NCBI GenBank assembly: GCA_963744915.1
Contig: CAVUUY010000006.1
Location: forward strand, 248,001 to 312,000
Direction of reading: 5' to 3'
Source of the DNA: DATAFF01 sp963744915
GTDB taxonomy: Bacteria; Pseudomonadota; Alphaproteobacteria; Rhizobiales; Aestuariivirgaceae
Length of the DNA stretch: 64,000 nt
A program made the position numbers and the translations under genes. The stretch's first letter is position 1, and every line of letters begins with the position of its first letter. Positions 54,334-64,000 of this stretch are shown here, in pieces. A model generated the notes under the pieces. The model ran no database searches and was not told the DNA's origin. It was given only the letters and a program-made list of their open reading frames with translations.

Positions 54334-56458
54334 GGTTGCTTGCCCCAATAGGAGCCGATTCCCGTCCATTCGGGATCGGCCCCGGGCAGGCGGCAACGGC
54401 CGATACGGTTGTTGAGGATGCCGCCGATATAGAGATAGCCGTGGTGCTCGCGCATCGACGTGACCATCGGATGGGCAAGACCGGTCAGGTCGCCGAGCGC
54501 CGTGATGATCTCTCCCGCCGCGTTGAACTTCACCACGCCGCCGGTATTGATGTTCGGAAAAAGCCATTCGTCCTGCGGCAGCCGGCGGGTCATGCGCTCG
54601 TCGCATCCCGGGATGGCGCAGCGCCAGATCGAAGCTCGGCGTCCGCATGCCGAGGAATGCCATCCAGTAATTGCCATCGGATGCGCGGTTGATGTTGTCG
54701 GGATAGCCCGGCATATCCTTGATCACGCATTCGACGCTGCCGGCGCGTGGTCCGTCGAACCAATAGCGATGGACCGAGCAGGCCCAAGATTTCGGCGAAG
54801 AACAGCGACTGACCGTCATGGGCGATGCAGACGCCGTTGGCATAGCGATAGCCCTCGAGCAGCGTCCTCGTCCTGCCGGTCGCGGGATCGTAGCAAAGGA
54901 GGCGACCGGTCGGGCGGCTTTCGATCGAGTCGAGCGCCCAGTCATTGGCGTCGTAACGCGTCGTCGAATCGGTGAAGAAGATGCGTCCGTCCGGCGCGAT
55001 GTCGCAGTCGTTGGGATCACGCAGCCGGGCATCGTCGATGATCGACGTCCATGAGCGCTGCGTTTCGGCCGAGAGCCGGGCCACGTTTCCGTCGCGAGCG
55101 ATCGAATAGAGGCCCATGGCCCCGACGCAGGCGATGAGATTGCGGTCCCGATCGAAGGCAAGCCCGAGCGGGAATCCACCGGTATGGGCGAAGAGCTCGC
55201 TGCGCCGGTGATCCGGTGCGAGAAAGCGAATGATCTCGCCGTGGCGGGTGCCGCAATAGAGGTGATCCTCCTCGTCGAGGACGACATCCTCGGGACCTTC
55301 GAGCTCGCCAAGCCCGATCGGCTCGGCCGCGGCCAGGCTGTTGTCGAGCGCGAAGGGACTGGCCGATCCCGGAAGGGCGGACTGGCCCCGCTCCATGCGA
55401 TGATAGACCGGTGCGACATAGACCTCGTTGAGCACCTTCTGGCGATTTTTCAGCCAGCGTATGTCGAGGATCACCGCCGCCGCGAGCATCAGGCCGAGCA
55501 CCATCTGGTTGGTCCCGGTCCCATAGCCGAGGCGGATCAGCCCGTTGGTCATGACGAGCACGATCACCGCGCCCATGATGCCCTTGGCGACGGAGCCGCG
55601 ACCCCCGCCCAGCGTGTTGCCGCCGACGACAGAGGCAGTGAGGGCCATGATCTCGAGGTTGAGACCCGTGCCGGGGCCGGCGCCGCTCAGCCTGCAGCCG
55701 ATCAGAAATCCGGCAAGCCCGCACAGCAGGCCGGATATGACATAGGTCATGAAGACGGTCTTTCGGACCTTGATTCCGGAATTGTAGGCCGATCGTCGCG
55801 ATCCGCCGACCGCGAGCACATGCCAACCGGGCCGGGAGCGGGTGATCGCAAGGTGGGCGATGATCGCCACCGCTGCGGCCACGAGCACCGAGACCGATAG
55901 GCCGTGGATCGTTCCGTCGCCAATGAAATCCCACAGATCGGAGGTTCGCGCCGAGAGCTGGATGCGGGCAGCGAAGTTCACCACCAGGATGTCGAAAAGC
56001 GCCCGCCCGATGATGAAGGTCACGAGCGTCGTGAGAAACGCCCGCAGCCGCAGATAGCCGACGAGATAGCCGTTGATGGCCCCGTATAGACCGCCGGTAG
56101 CCAGGGCCGCCGCCAGCGCCGCCCAGACCGGCCAGTCGAAAATGAAGAAGGCGGACACAGCGGCAAAGGTCGCGAGCGCGAAGATCGACCCCACCGACAG
56201 ATCGATGCCGCCGCCGAGCATCACCACAGTCATGCCGGTGACAACGATGGCGAACTCGCCAAGCTGGCGGGTCGAGTCGCTGAGGGACTGCGGCTTGAAG
56301 AAACCTGGAATGAAATATCCGAAGACCGCCACCGTCGCGATCAATGCGAGGAACGGGATCGCATTGTCGGCCCAACGCTTGGTGAGGATCTCGCCGATCA
56401 GGTGGTCGGGAACAAGATTGTACCGCAGGCTGAGCGCCCGTTCGCGTAAATTCGTCAT
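54330..56458 (-). CDS. Sugar ABC importer 2, permease fused to SMP-30 propeller (two frame breaks)
   Basis: The first about 345 residues are an RbsC-type permease (VVTGMTVVMLGGGIDLSVGSIFAL in parts; VVGGNTLGGGRGSVAKGIMGAV). A linker leads to an SMP-30/gluconolactonase propeller (GPEDVVLDEEDHLYCGTR onward). The open frame ends at 54590 after 622 codons with a nonsense tail. Removing one base from TTT at 54790-54792 continues as FFAESWACSVHRYWF, and one more from 54607-54612 continues as DERMTRRLPQDEWLF to a TGA at 54330, total 708 aa. All four metal ligands (Glu, Asn, Asn, Asp) are then present. Central gene of importer 2. Confidence 0.82.
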
Positions 56459-56494
56459 CGGCGCGGCTTGTTCACCCTCGAGGAAAAATGCGTT

Positions 56495-56522
56495 CCTTCT
56501 CCCTGCCGCGGCAGGGAGAAGG
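56495..56522. repeat. 28-bp perfect palindrome between importer genes
   Basis: CCTTCTCCCTGCCG followed directly by CGGCAGGGAGAAGG. Both arms match at 14 of 14 positions, so the transcript can fold into a long hairpin. It lies in the 99-bp gap between the binding protein and the fusion permease. Similar GC-rich palindromes are scattered in Hyphomicrobiales genomes. It could stabilise the 5' mRNA segment and lower expression of the downstream genes. Confidence 0.75.
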
Positions 56523-56557
56523 TGACCGACAGGCCGGCCGACGGGGCGACGGACAGC

Positions 56558-57574
56558 TTACTTCGCCGCTGCTTGCAGCGCCTTCAGATCCCAGCAGGTG
56601 TCGGGCTTGAGATCCGCCTTGGTGGTGGCCTTTTCGAGCGTATAGATATTGGTTTTCGAGGTGCCGGGCGGCTGTTTGCTCTGCAGCAGATACTTGATGA
56701 TGGCGTTGATGTCCCGCGATTGGTTCTGCAGCTCGGTCATCACCACTGCGCCGAACACGCCGGACTGGAGATTGTCGCAGTCGACCTTTTCGCCACCGCC
56801 CGTGGTGACGAGGAAGATCTTGCCCTCCTTGCCGGCCTCGCGGATCGCTGCCGCAGTTCCGGTGGCGTCGCCGTCCCAGAAGTCGATGACGCCGCAGATG
56901 TCGGGGTTCTGTTGCAACATGGTGGTCGCGACATTGCGGGCGGTCGTCGCGTCCCAGTTCGAGTCGGGCTTGGCGACCACCTTGAAATCCGGATGCTTCG
57001 CCAGGACCTTCATGATGCCGGCATACTGATAGAGGCTCGAGGCGTTGACCTGGTCGCCCTGAACGAGGCCGATCTTCTTCGAGGAGCCTTCGCCGCAACC
57101 CTTGATGACGGCTTCCGCCTCGAGCTGGCCCAACCGGTCCCAATCGCTGCCGATGAAGGCGTCGGCCGGATAGTTGGTGGGATTGTCGATCAGAACCACA
57201 TAGATGCCCTTTTCCTGGGCCTTCTTGAAGAGCTTCGAGTAGGAATTGAGATCGGGCGAATGCACGACAAGCACGTCGGGCTTGGGATCCGATGCAATGG
57301 CCTCGGTGATCGCCTGGGCGCCCGCCTCGATGCTCCAGTTGGGGTCGCGGGTCTCGAACTTGCCGCCGAAACCATTCACCTCCTTGTTGATGAAATGGGC
57401 CCAGCCTTGTGCGAGGTCGAAGCCCATGGCCATCGGCACCATGATGATCCGTTTACCCTGCATCGCCTCCTTGTAGGCGGCCGGGCCCGGATCTTCCTGG
57501 GCGATGGCGACAGTGGCCGCTGCGAGCCCAGCCATCGCCGCTGCGATGACGGCAAGCTTCCTGATGCAGAACAT
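56558..57574 (-). CDS. Sugar ABC importer 2, substrate-binding protein
   Basis: 338 aa. Signal peptide LAVIAAAMAGLAAATVAIAQ, then a ribose-type two-lobe domain: KRIIMVPMAMGFDLAQGWAH, VLVVHSPDLNSYSKLFKKA, YVVLIDNPTNYPADAFIGSD and GVIDFWDGDATGTAAAIREAG. It lacks the membrane-anchor lipobox. Lies between the two permease genes of importer 2. Confidence 0.92.
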   Translation of the reverse strand: MFCIRKLAVIAAAMAGLAAATVAIAQEDPGPAAYKEAMQGKRIIMVPMAMGFDLAQGWAHFINKEVNGFGGKFETRDPNWSIEAGAQAITEAIASDPKPDVLVVHSPDLNSYSKLFKKAQEKGIYVVLIDNPTNYPADAFIGSDWDRLGQLEAEAVIKGCGEGSSKKIGLVQGDQVNASSLYQYAGIMKVLAKHPDFKVVAKPDSNWDATTARNVATTMLQQNPDICGVIDFWDGDATGTAAAIREAGKEGKIFLVTTGGGEKVDCDNLQSGVFGAVVMTELQNQSRDINAIIKYLLQSKQPPGTSKTNIYTLEKATTKADLKPDTCWDLKALQAAAK

Positions 57575-57600
57575 GTTTCACCTCTCTTCTTGATGGCCGG

Positions 57601-58581
57601 CTAGATGTCCCCCTGCTGGGCGGTCTGTTCGTCGCGGGGATTGACGAAGCTGTCGATGACGATCGCGAGCAGAAGGATCGTGGATTTGATGAGGTTCTGA
57701 TAGATGTTCGGGATGTCGATGATGGTCATGGCGTTGAGCATGATGCCGATGAAGAGCGCCCCGACGACCACGTTGCGCATGCCGCCCTTGCCGCCCGAAA
57801 GCCCGATGCCGCCGATGACCACAACCAGCACGATGTCGTAGAGCAGGCTCGAATTCACCACCCTCGTATTGATCGACAGCAGGCTCGAAGCCGTGAGAAT
57901 GCCGGCGGCGAAGGCGATCAGTGCCGAGATCACATAGCGCAGCACCGTCACGGGGCGTACCGCAATGCCCATGTTGCGCGCCGCCAGCGGATTGTCGCCC
58001 ATCAGATAGACGTAGCGGCCCCATTTGGTGAAGCGGAGAAAGAGCGCCGCCAGGATCGCAAACGCCGTGAACAGGAACACCTCGACCGGCACGTCGAGCA
58101 GGCGGACCCGCCCCAGCGTCTCGATCCAGTTCCCGGCAGGCACCGGGGTGGCATCCTGCCGGATCAGCTGCGAGCGCACGAAGCCGAAGACGAAGGCACC
58201 GCTCGCCAGGGTGGCAAAAATCGCCGGGACATCGGCATAGGCGACGAGGAAGCCGTTGACGAGACCGATCAGGAGGACGAAGCCGAGGGCAAGCGCAAGT
58301 GCGGTCGGTCCGGCAGTTCCGGTGTTCAGGAGCTCGAGATACCAGGCAACGGACATCGCCATGATCGCCACCGCAGACAGATCGATCCCGCGTCCGATGA
58401 CGACGATCGCCATGCCGACGGCAAGGATGCCGAGCACGCTCACCGAACGGACGATGGCGACCAGATTGTCCGGCGTGAAGAAGCCCTTGAGGCTGAAGGA
58501 GGCGACGAGAAACAGGATCGCCGCCAGCAAGAACACGATGCGTTCCTGGCTGAACCAGTCTGTGCGAAATTTGACGACCAT
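57601..58581 (-). CDS. Sugar ABC importer 2, permease (RbsC type)
   Basis: 326 aa, about nine membrane segments. Motifs ILAVGMAIVVIGRGIDLSAVAI and VVIGGIGLSGGKGGMRNVVVGAL. First gene of the operon permease-SBP-fusion permease-propeller-ATPase. The frame is open to 58749, but family similarity starts at MVVKFRTDWF, ATG 58581. Two different permeases suggest a heteromeric channel. Confidence 0.92.
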   Translation of the reverse strand: MVVKFRTDWFSQERIVFLLAAILFLVASFSLKGFFTPDNLVAIVRSVSVLGILAVGMAIVVIGRGIDLSAVAIMAMSVAWYLELLNTGTAGPTALALALGFVLLIGLVNGFLVAYADVPAIFATLASGAFVFGFVRSQLIRQDATPVPAGNWIETLGRVRLLDVPVEVFLFTAFAILAALFLRFTKWGRYVYLMGDNPLAARNMGIAVRPVTVLRYVISALIAFAAGILTASSLLSINTRVVNSSLLYDIVLVVVIGGIGLSGGKGGMRNVVVGALFIGIMLNAMTIIDIPNIYQNLIKSTILLLAIVIDSFVNPRDEQTAQQGDI

Positions 58582-58833
58582 ACCCAATCTTCGAACAAAC
58601 GATTGGCAGCCGCAAGATGGGTGGGTCCGGTGCAGGTGGCTGCAAACCCGAAGGGCGCGCAATTCGATCAAATTGCAGGTGTGACAGAAATACATGCAGT
58701 AAGTGTGGTCACTTTCCTGATTCTTTTGCCCTGGAATGTGGGCCATCACCCAATCATCGATGGACGCGTTCTGCCGTTAGGATAGAATGGGCTTGGCGGC
58801 GGCTAGTGAAGTTCGGGCGATCTGGAGGGGTCC
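58582..58833. promoter_or_regulatory. Divergent control region with inverted repeats
   Basis: 252 bp between the importer 2 operon and the L,D-transpeptidase gene. GCAATT (58659-58664) and AATTGC (58671-58676) are exact inverted copies 6 nt apart, 78 bp before the permease ATG, a spacing typical of LacI/GntR-type operators. AAGTG-TGGT-CACTT lies at 58701-58714. I see no clear sigma-70 boxes. GGAGGGG precedes the transpeptidase ATG. Confidence 0.4.
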
Positions 58834-59358
58834 ATGTTGCGCTTGAAATGGTGGTTTGCGGCCATTTTTCTGGCTGCGCTCATATCGGGGACGGGGTTTG
58901 CAGCGGCATCAAACGTCCAGATTTCCATCAACAAGATAAGCCAGAAGATGACCGTCTCGGTCGACGGCGTCGAGAAATATGTCTGGCTCGTCTCGACCGG
59001 GGCGTCCGGTTATTCGACGCCGAGCGGCTCGTACGCTCCATTCCGCATGGAGGCCGACCACTTCTCGAAGGAGTGGGACGATGCGCCGATGCCGCATGCG
59101 ATCTTCTTCACCCGCAGCGGCCATGCCATCCATGGCAGCCCCCACACCCAGCGGCTGGGCAGCGCGGTCTCGCATGGCTGCGTCAGGCTCGCCCCTGAAA
59201 ATGCCGCCAAGCTCTATGCTCTGGTCCAGAAGGCCGGGATGAAGAACACCAAGGTCACCGTCAGGGGCGGCTTCGATTTCGGTATCTTCTCCGGGTTCTC
59301 GAGACCGCAAATCAAGACGCCGCAATGGCTCAAGAAATTCGAATTCGTGGCGGCGTGA
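58834..59358 (+). CDS. L,D-transpeptidase (YkuD/ErfK family)
   Basis: 174 aa. Signal or anchor sequence (WWFAAIFLAALISGTGFAAA) precedes the YkuD domain. The active site HAIHGSPHT and SHGCVRLAPENA hold the His and the catalytic Cys. It cross-links or modifies peptidoglycan, or attaches proteins to it, in the periplasm. Monocistronic between two importer operons; no link to them is evident. Confidence 0.93.
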   Translation: MLRLKWWFAAIFLAALISGTGFAAASNVQISINKISQKMTVSVDGVEKYVWLVSTGASGYSTPSGSYAPFRMEADHFSKEWDDAPMPHAIFFTRSGHAIHGSPHTQRLGSAVSHGCVRLAPENAAKLYALVQKAGMKNTKVTVRGGFDFGIFSGFSRPQIKTPQWLKKFEFVAA

Positions 59359-59468
59359 CCGCGTCCATGCCGCCTCCAGCGGATAGCCAGGCGACGAACA
59401 TTCCTTGAGTGCATGCGGCGGGGTCGGCAGGTCGGCCGCGCGTGCAGGCCCCAATGCCAGAGCGCCGT

Positions 59469-60227
59469 CTAAAGAGAGAGCGCTTCGCCGCCTGCCATGG
59501 CGCTCAGCACGTCCTCGTGGGAAATCTCGCCCTTTCGGAACGTGCCAAGACTCCGTCCTCGATTGAGCAGGGTGAAGACGTCGGCCACCGGATAGGCGTG
59601 ATTGATGTTGTGGGTGATGAGGATCACCCCGACCCCGCCGGACTTCGCCTGGGCGATGAAGCGCAAAACCTTCGATGCCTGGTGAACGCCCAATGCCGAG
59701 GTCGGTTCATCGAGAATGAGCACCTTGGCCCCGAAATAGAGCGCGCGTGCGATCGCCACGCATTGCCGCTCGCCGCCCGACAATGTCCCGACGAGCTGGT
59801 TTGGATCGCGCACATCGATACCGAGGCGGATCATTTCCTGCCGCGTCACATGCGCTGCGCGTTCGACATCGAAGGAAAGGCGGGGCCAGCGGTTCTTCAC
59901 CGGCTCGCGGCCGAGGAAGAAGTTGCGGCTGACGCTCATCAGCGGTGCCATGGCGAGATCCTGGAATACCGTGGCGATGCCGCGGTCGCGGGCCGCGCGC
60001 GGGGAGGCAAAGATCGTTTCCTCGCCCTCCACCAGCATCGTACCGCTGTCGGCGCGGTACACGCCCGAAAGGATCTTGATCAGCGTCGATTTGCCTGCCC
60101 CATTGTCGCCGAGCAGGCAGTGGATCTCGCCAGCCTGCACGCTCAGCGAAACATCCTTGAGCGCTATGGTCGAGCCAAAGCGCTTGCTCACCGATCGGAG
60201 TTCGAGAAGGGATGTCGTTTCGCTCAT
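59469..60227 (-). CDS. Sugar ABC importer 3, ATP-binding protein (single domain)
   Basis: 252 aa, FrcA-like. Walker A GDNGAGKSTLIKIL, signature LSGGERQCVAIARAL, Walker B VLILDEPTSALG and switch His in ITHNI. Related to the importer 1 ATPase. Last gene of the importer 3 operon, 6 bp after the permease. Confidence 0.93.
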   Translation of the reverse strand: MSETTSLLELRSVSKRFGSTIALKDVSLSVQAGEIHCLLGDNGAGKSTLIKILSGVYRADSGTMLVEGEETIFASPRAARDRGIATVFQDLAMAPLMSVSRNFFLGREPVKNRWPRLSFDVERAAHVTRQEMIRLGIDVRDPNQLVGTLSGGERQCVAIARALYFGAKVLILDEPTSALGVHQASKVLRFIAQAKSGGVGVILITHNINHAYPVADVFTLLNRGRSLGTFRKGEISHEDVLSAMAGGEALSL

Positions 60228-60233
60228 GGCGGG

Positions 60234-61366
<1,133 letters not shown>

Positions 61367-61370
<4 letters not shown>

Positions 61371-62494
61371 GACATGTGCTCCCTGACGCCGGGCGGCCGT
61401 CGCGCTTCAAGCGCCAGAAGCATAAATCGCTGCACCAGCTCCATGTCGAGCCGCGCCTCCTCCGGCGGATTGCGCACTGGAGCACCATTCACGATGGAAT
61501 TCCAGAACCCTTCGAGCTCGGCTACGAAAGCTTCGGCAAAGCCGTGGCGGTGCTCGGATGCAACAAGCTTCATGCCGTCAGAACTGTAGCTGATCAGCCG
61601 CGTCTGCAAGTTGTGCAAATAGGGCGAGGGAAAGATCAGCTCGAAGCGCCTGTCGTCGAACAACAGCGAGATCCGCTCATTGTAGTCGGCGAGCTTTGGT
61701 ACCACGACATGAGACAGGTGGCACAAGGCCTGCGATCCGTTGAGGGCGAGAACGGCGCTCGTGCCGCGCCCCTTCATGAAGATGTGAGCGCTCAACGCCT
61801 GGCGGGTTTCGATGCCCATGCAGTCGAAGAGTCCGTTCACCAGGTTCAGATCATGGATCATGCTCGACGAGAAGGAATCGACATAGGCATAGACGTCGTC
61901 GCTGCCGAGCTGAACGCCGACCGCTTTTGAAGCCTGTTCGACAAGCTGGCGCCTGGTTTCCGCCTTCACCTCCTCGGCCAGGTCGCCGGCGCGCAGGTAA
62001 GCCTGATGCGCCACGAACGGCCAGGAGTCGGGATCATTGACCTCGACGGCGACATAGCGAAGCCGGTCGCCCAGCCCCCGCACTTCTTCCAGGAGCATCT
62101 CGTAGCTTGGGTCCCACCGCTTCATGTAGCCGACCTGCAGGATTCGCCCCACTGCGTCGCGCCGGCGGATCAGCTGATCGATCTCCACCACCGACAGCGC
62201 CAGAGGCTTCTCGCACAGAACATGCAGACCGCGGCCAAGCGCCTCCGCCGTGAGTTGATGATGATAGGCATCGGGTGCAGCGACAATCATGGCGGCGGCG
62301 CCGAGCGACCACAGTTCATCGGTGCTGGCCACAGTTCGAATGCCGAACTGGCGGGCAATGTGCTCCCGGGTGGCCGGCGATGGATCGGCGACCGCCAGGA
62401 GCTCGAATTTGTCGCGCAGGAACAGGAGATTGGGGATGTGCTCGACCTGGGCGATCAGCCCGCCGCCGGCAACCACGACTTTCAGCTTGGTCAT
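61367..62494 (-). CDS. Gfo/Idh/MocA family dehydrogenase
   Basis: 375 aa. The NAD(P) fold starts KVVVAGGGLIAQVEHIPNL, followed by the family HVLCEKPLALSVVEID loop with the catalytic Lys of the EKP motif. The C-terminal half is the substrate-binding sheet. Members act on inositol, sugars or rhizopine-like compounds. It sits between the binding protein and permease of importer 3, so it likely acts on that importer's ligand. Confidence 0.88.
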
Positions 62495-62542
62495 GCCTAT
62501 CCGTCTTGTAAACTTTGCCTGTGATCGCGAAGCGACCCGAAG

Positions 62543-63505
62543 TCAGCGGATGCCGCGCTTGCTGAGCTCGAGCACCTGGGCCGCTTCCTTGCCGGTGATG
62601 AACGACGGCCCGGTATAGACATTGGCCGTCGGCATGGTCTGGTAGAGACTGTTCATGGTCAGGAACACGACCGGCAGATATCCCAGCAGATATTGCTGAA
62701 CATCGATGGCGAACGCCATTTTGCCGTCGATTAGCGCCTGCAGGATTTCCGGCGTCAGGCCGAAAGTGCCGAACTTTACCTTGTCGGTAAGGCGCCGCTG
62801 CTCGAGCGCGGCGAGCGTCGGCATGCCGGACGAGGCGCCAAGCGCGAAAGCGCCGTTGGTGTCGTGATGCGATGCGAAATAGGCCTCGACGCGGGTCTGA
62901 ACCTCGGTCGGATCCATCGTCACCGCCAGCACGTCGGACTTGCCCTCCATTCCCTTTTCGAACCCGACGCAGGCCGCATCATTGCCGGCATTGCCCACCT
63001 CATGGTTGATGCAGACGCCATGAGTGACGCCTTCGCGGCGCAGCCATTGGGCCGCCTGCCGCCCGGTTTCCTCGTATGAGCCCGGCCCGACATAGAACTT
63101 GGCCCCGACCTTGGGTGTCTCCTCCTCGCCGGTATCGATGACGATCACCGGGATCCCGGCATCCACTGCCTTTTTCACCCGCGAGCCGATCGCCTGCATG
63201 TCGACGATGGTCACCACCAGCCCGTCGGGCTTCGACGCGATCGCCGTATCGATCAGCTTGCCCATCTTGACCACGTCCCACACATCGGGGGCGTAATACT
63301 CGACTTTCGAGCCCATGATTTTCTGGCCATCCAGCATGCCGTTCTTGACGGCCGACCAATAGGTGTCGGTGGCCTGGCCGTGGGTGACGAAGACGATCCG
63401 AACGTCGGAGGCCTTCTTTTCCTGCGCGGCAGCAAAGGGTGCAGCGAACAGCGCCGCCGCGATGACGAGCGCGTGGCCGACGATCCTGAGCGACTTTCCG
63501 TTCAT
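62543..63505 (-). CDS. Sugar ABC importer 3, substrate-binding protein
   Basis: 320 aa. Signal peptide IVGHALVIAAALFAAPFAAAQ; mature part begins VRIVFVTHGQATDTYWSAVKNG, then VVTIVDMQAIGSRVKKAVDAG and VIVIDTGEE. Ribose/inositol type. ATG 63505 follows GGGAGGAAGC; the frame is open to 63658. First gene of importer 3. Confidence 0.92.
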   Translation of the reverse strand: MNGKSLRIVGHALVIAAALFAAPFAAAQEKKASDVRIVFVTHGQATDTYWSAVKNGMLDGQKIMGSKVEYYAPDVWDVVKMGKLIDTAIASKPDGLVVTIVDMQAIGSRVKKAVDAGIPVIVIDTGEEETPKVGAKFYVGPGSYEETGRQAAQWLRREGVTHGVCINHEVGNAGNDAACVGFEKGMEGKSDVLAVTMDPTEVQTRVEAYFASHHDTNGAFALGASSGMPTLAALEQRRLTDKVKFGTFGLTPEILQALIDGKMAFAIDVQQYLLGYLPVVFLTMNSLYQTMPTANVYTGPSFITGKEAAQVLELSKRGIR

Positions 63506-63853
63506 GTCAGCTTCCTCCCGTTGACAAACCCGAAGACCCGCAAAGCACGGGTGCCTCGGTCCGGTCCGCCGGTCGACCAGCGGATCGGCAGAACGATCAT
63601 TTTCGCAGAATGATGATGTTGCGATCGCTTGCCCGTCCGGGCCACGCGGATGGTTCAATCCACGCGCGATCCTTGCTTAATAGTAGAAGACGAGAGACCT
63701 ATGGCTGTCGTCGAAAACAGGTACCAGACACCCGTTCATTTCTTCAATCCACGATGTAAAATGCGGTCAAAGACTATCATGGGACCGCCCGATTGACAAC
63801 GGACTACAAAAACCGGGACTGCAAAGACCGGGACCTCGAAGGAGCAGCGCGCG
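63506..63853. other. Intergenic region, divergent starts, few recognisable sites
   Basis: 348 bp between importer 3 and the sterol-desaturase-like gene. ATCATT (63596-63601) and AATGAT (63609-63614) form an inverted repeat 91 bp before the importer ATG and could be an operator. TTGACA at 63793-63798 resembles a -35 box for the rightward gene, but no good -10 follows at 16-18 bp. AT content rises between 63680 and 63780. I see no RNA gene or ORF here. Confidence 0.4.
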
Positions 63854-64000
63854 ATGGATGATGCGGCCTATGGCACACGCGACAGCAGAGGCTTCTGGCG
63901 CCCTTCCAAACTGATCGAATATCCGCCGGTTTTCGTCTGGCCAGCCAACCCGGCCGGCGTGGTGAAATGGCTATTCGGTTATCCTGGCTATTTGTGGCCG
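63854..64000 (+). CDS. Sterol desaturase/fatty acid hydroxylase-like protein, N-terminal part
   Basis: 49 codons before the window ends. MDDAAYGTRDSRGFWRPSK followed by YPPVFVWPANP and KWLFGYPGYLWP resembles the N-terminus of bacterial sterol-desaturase family proteins, which are membrane di-iron hydroxylases. GAAGGAG lies upstream. The His-box motifs that would prove the family lie beyond the window. Confidence 0.6.
   Translation, partial: MDDAAYGTRDSRGFWRPSKLIEYPPVFVWPANPAGVVKWLFGYPGYLWP

Overview
The window reads as chromosome of a GC-rich alphaproteobacterium of the Hyphomicrobiales type. The signs are a circularly permuted (two-piece) tmRNA gene, the alphaproteobacterial form of SspB, the block sspB-thyA-folA-hflK-hflC-degP-serB-miaA-ilvB-ilvN, and a large set of ABC importers for sugars, amines and iron. 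I cannot name a genus from sequence alone.

Layout. 1-1.5 kb: tail of a TctABC tricarboxylate-type uptake operon on the minus strand. 1.6-20.4 kb: mostly conserved core genes. These are sspB and ssrA (minus); thyA, folA, a flavin amine oxidase, hflK, hflC and degP (plus); serB (minus); then miaA, an ilv leader peptide with attenuator, ilvB, ilvN, pdxJ and ilvC (plus). A LexA/C1-type regulator lacking the protease serine, pyrD, a frameshifted topoisomerase IB and a membrane glycosyltransferase follow.

20.4-64 kb is an accessory catabolic region. It holds a minus-strand operon of a D-amino-acid deaminase-like PLP enzyme, a trimethylamine-dehydrogenase-like flavoprotein, an RraA-like aldolase and a formylglycine-generating enzyme. 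Opposite it are a SelA/DgaE-like PLP enzyme, a five-part peptide/nickel-type ABC importer and an SMP-30 lactonase. Next come uronate dehydrogenase with a SIS aminosugar enzyme, then ribose-type importer 1 with an SDR and a second SelA/DgaE-like enzyme. An Fe(III) importer, an RND efflux pair, a sorbosone-dehydrogenase-like protein and a hydratase follow. Ribose-type importer 2 contains a permease fused to an SMP-30 propeller; an L,D-transpeptidase, ribose-type importer 3 with a MocA-type dehydrogenase, and the start of a sterol-desaturase-like gene close the window.

How it fits together: dehydrogenases, lactonases, an aldolase and ammonia-releasing PLP enzymes sit next to importers, which suggests uptake and oxidation of sugar acids, amino sugars and methylated amines or amino acids. 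No DNA-binding regulator is encoded between about 16.4 kb and the right end. The most unusual points are the permease/SMP-30 fusion paired with a propeller that has lost all metal ligands, the amine-catabolic operon carrying a formylglycine-generating enzyme but no sulfatase, and the tmRNA tag ending in AMAS beside sspB. Five frame disruptions, each repaired by removing one base, suggest either consensus errors in the sequence or recent decay, so affected genes are described both as read and as repaired.
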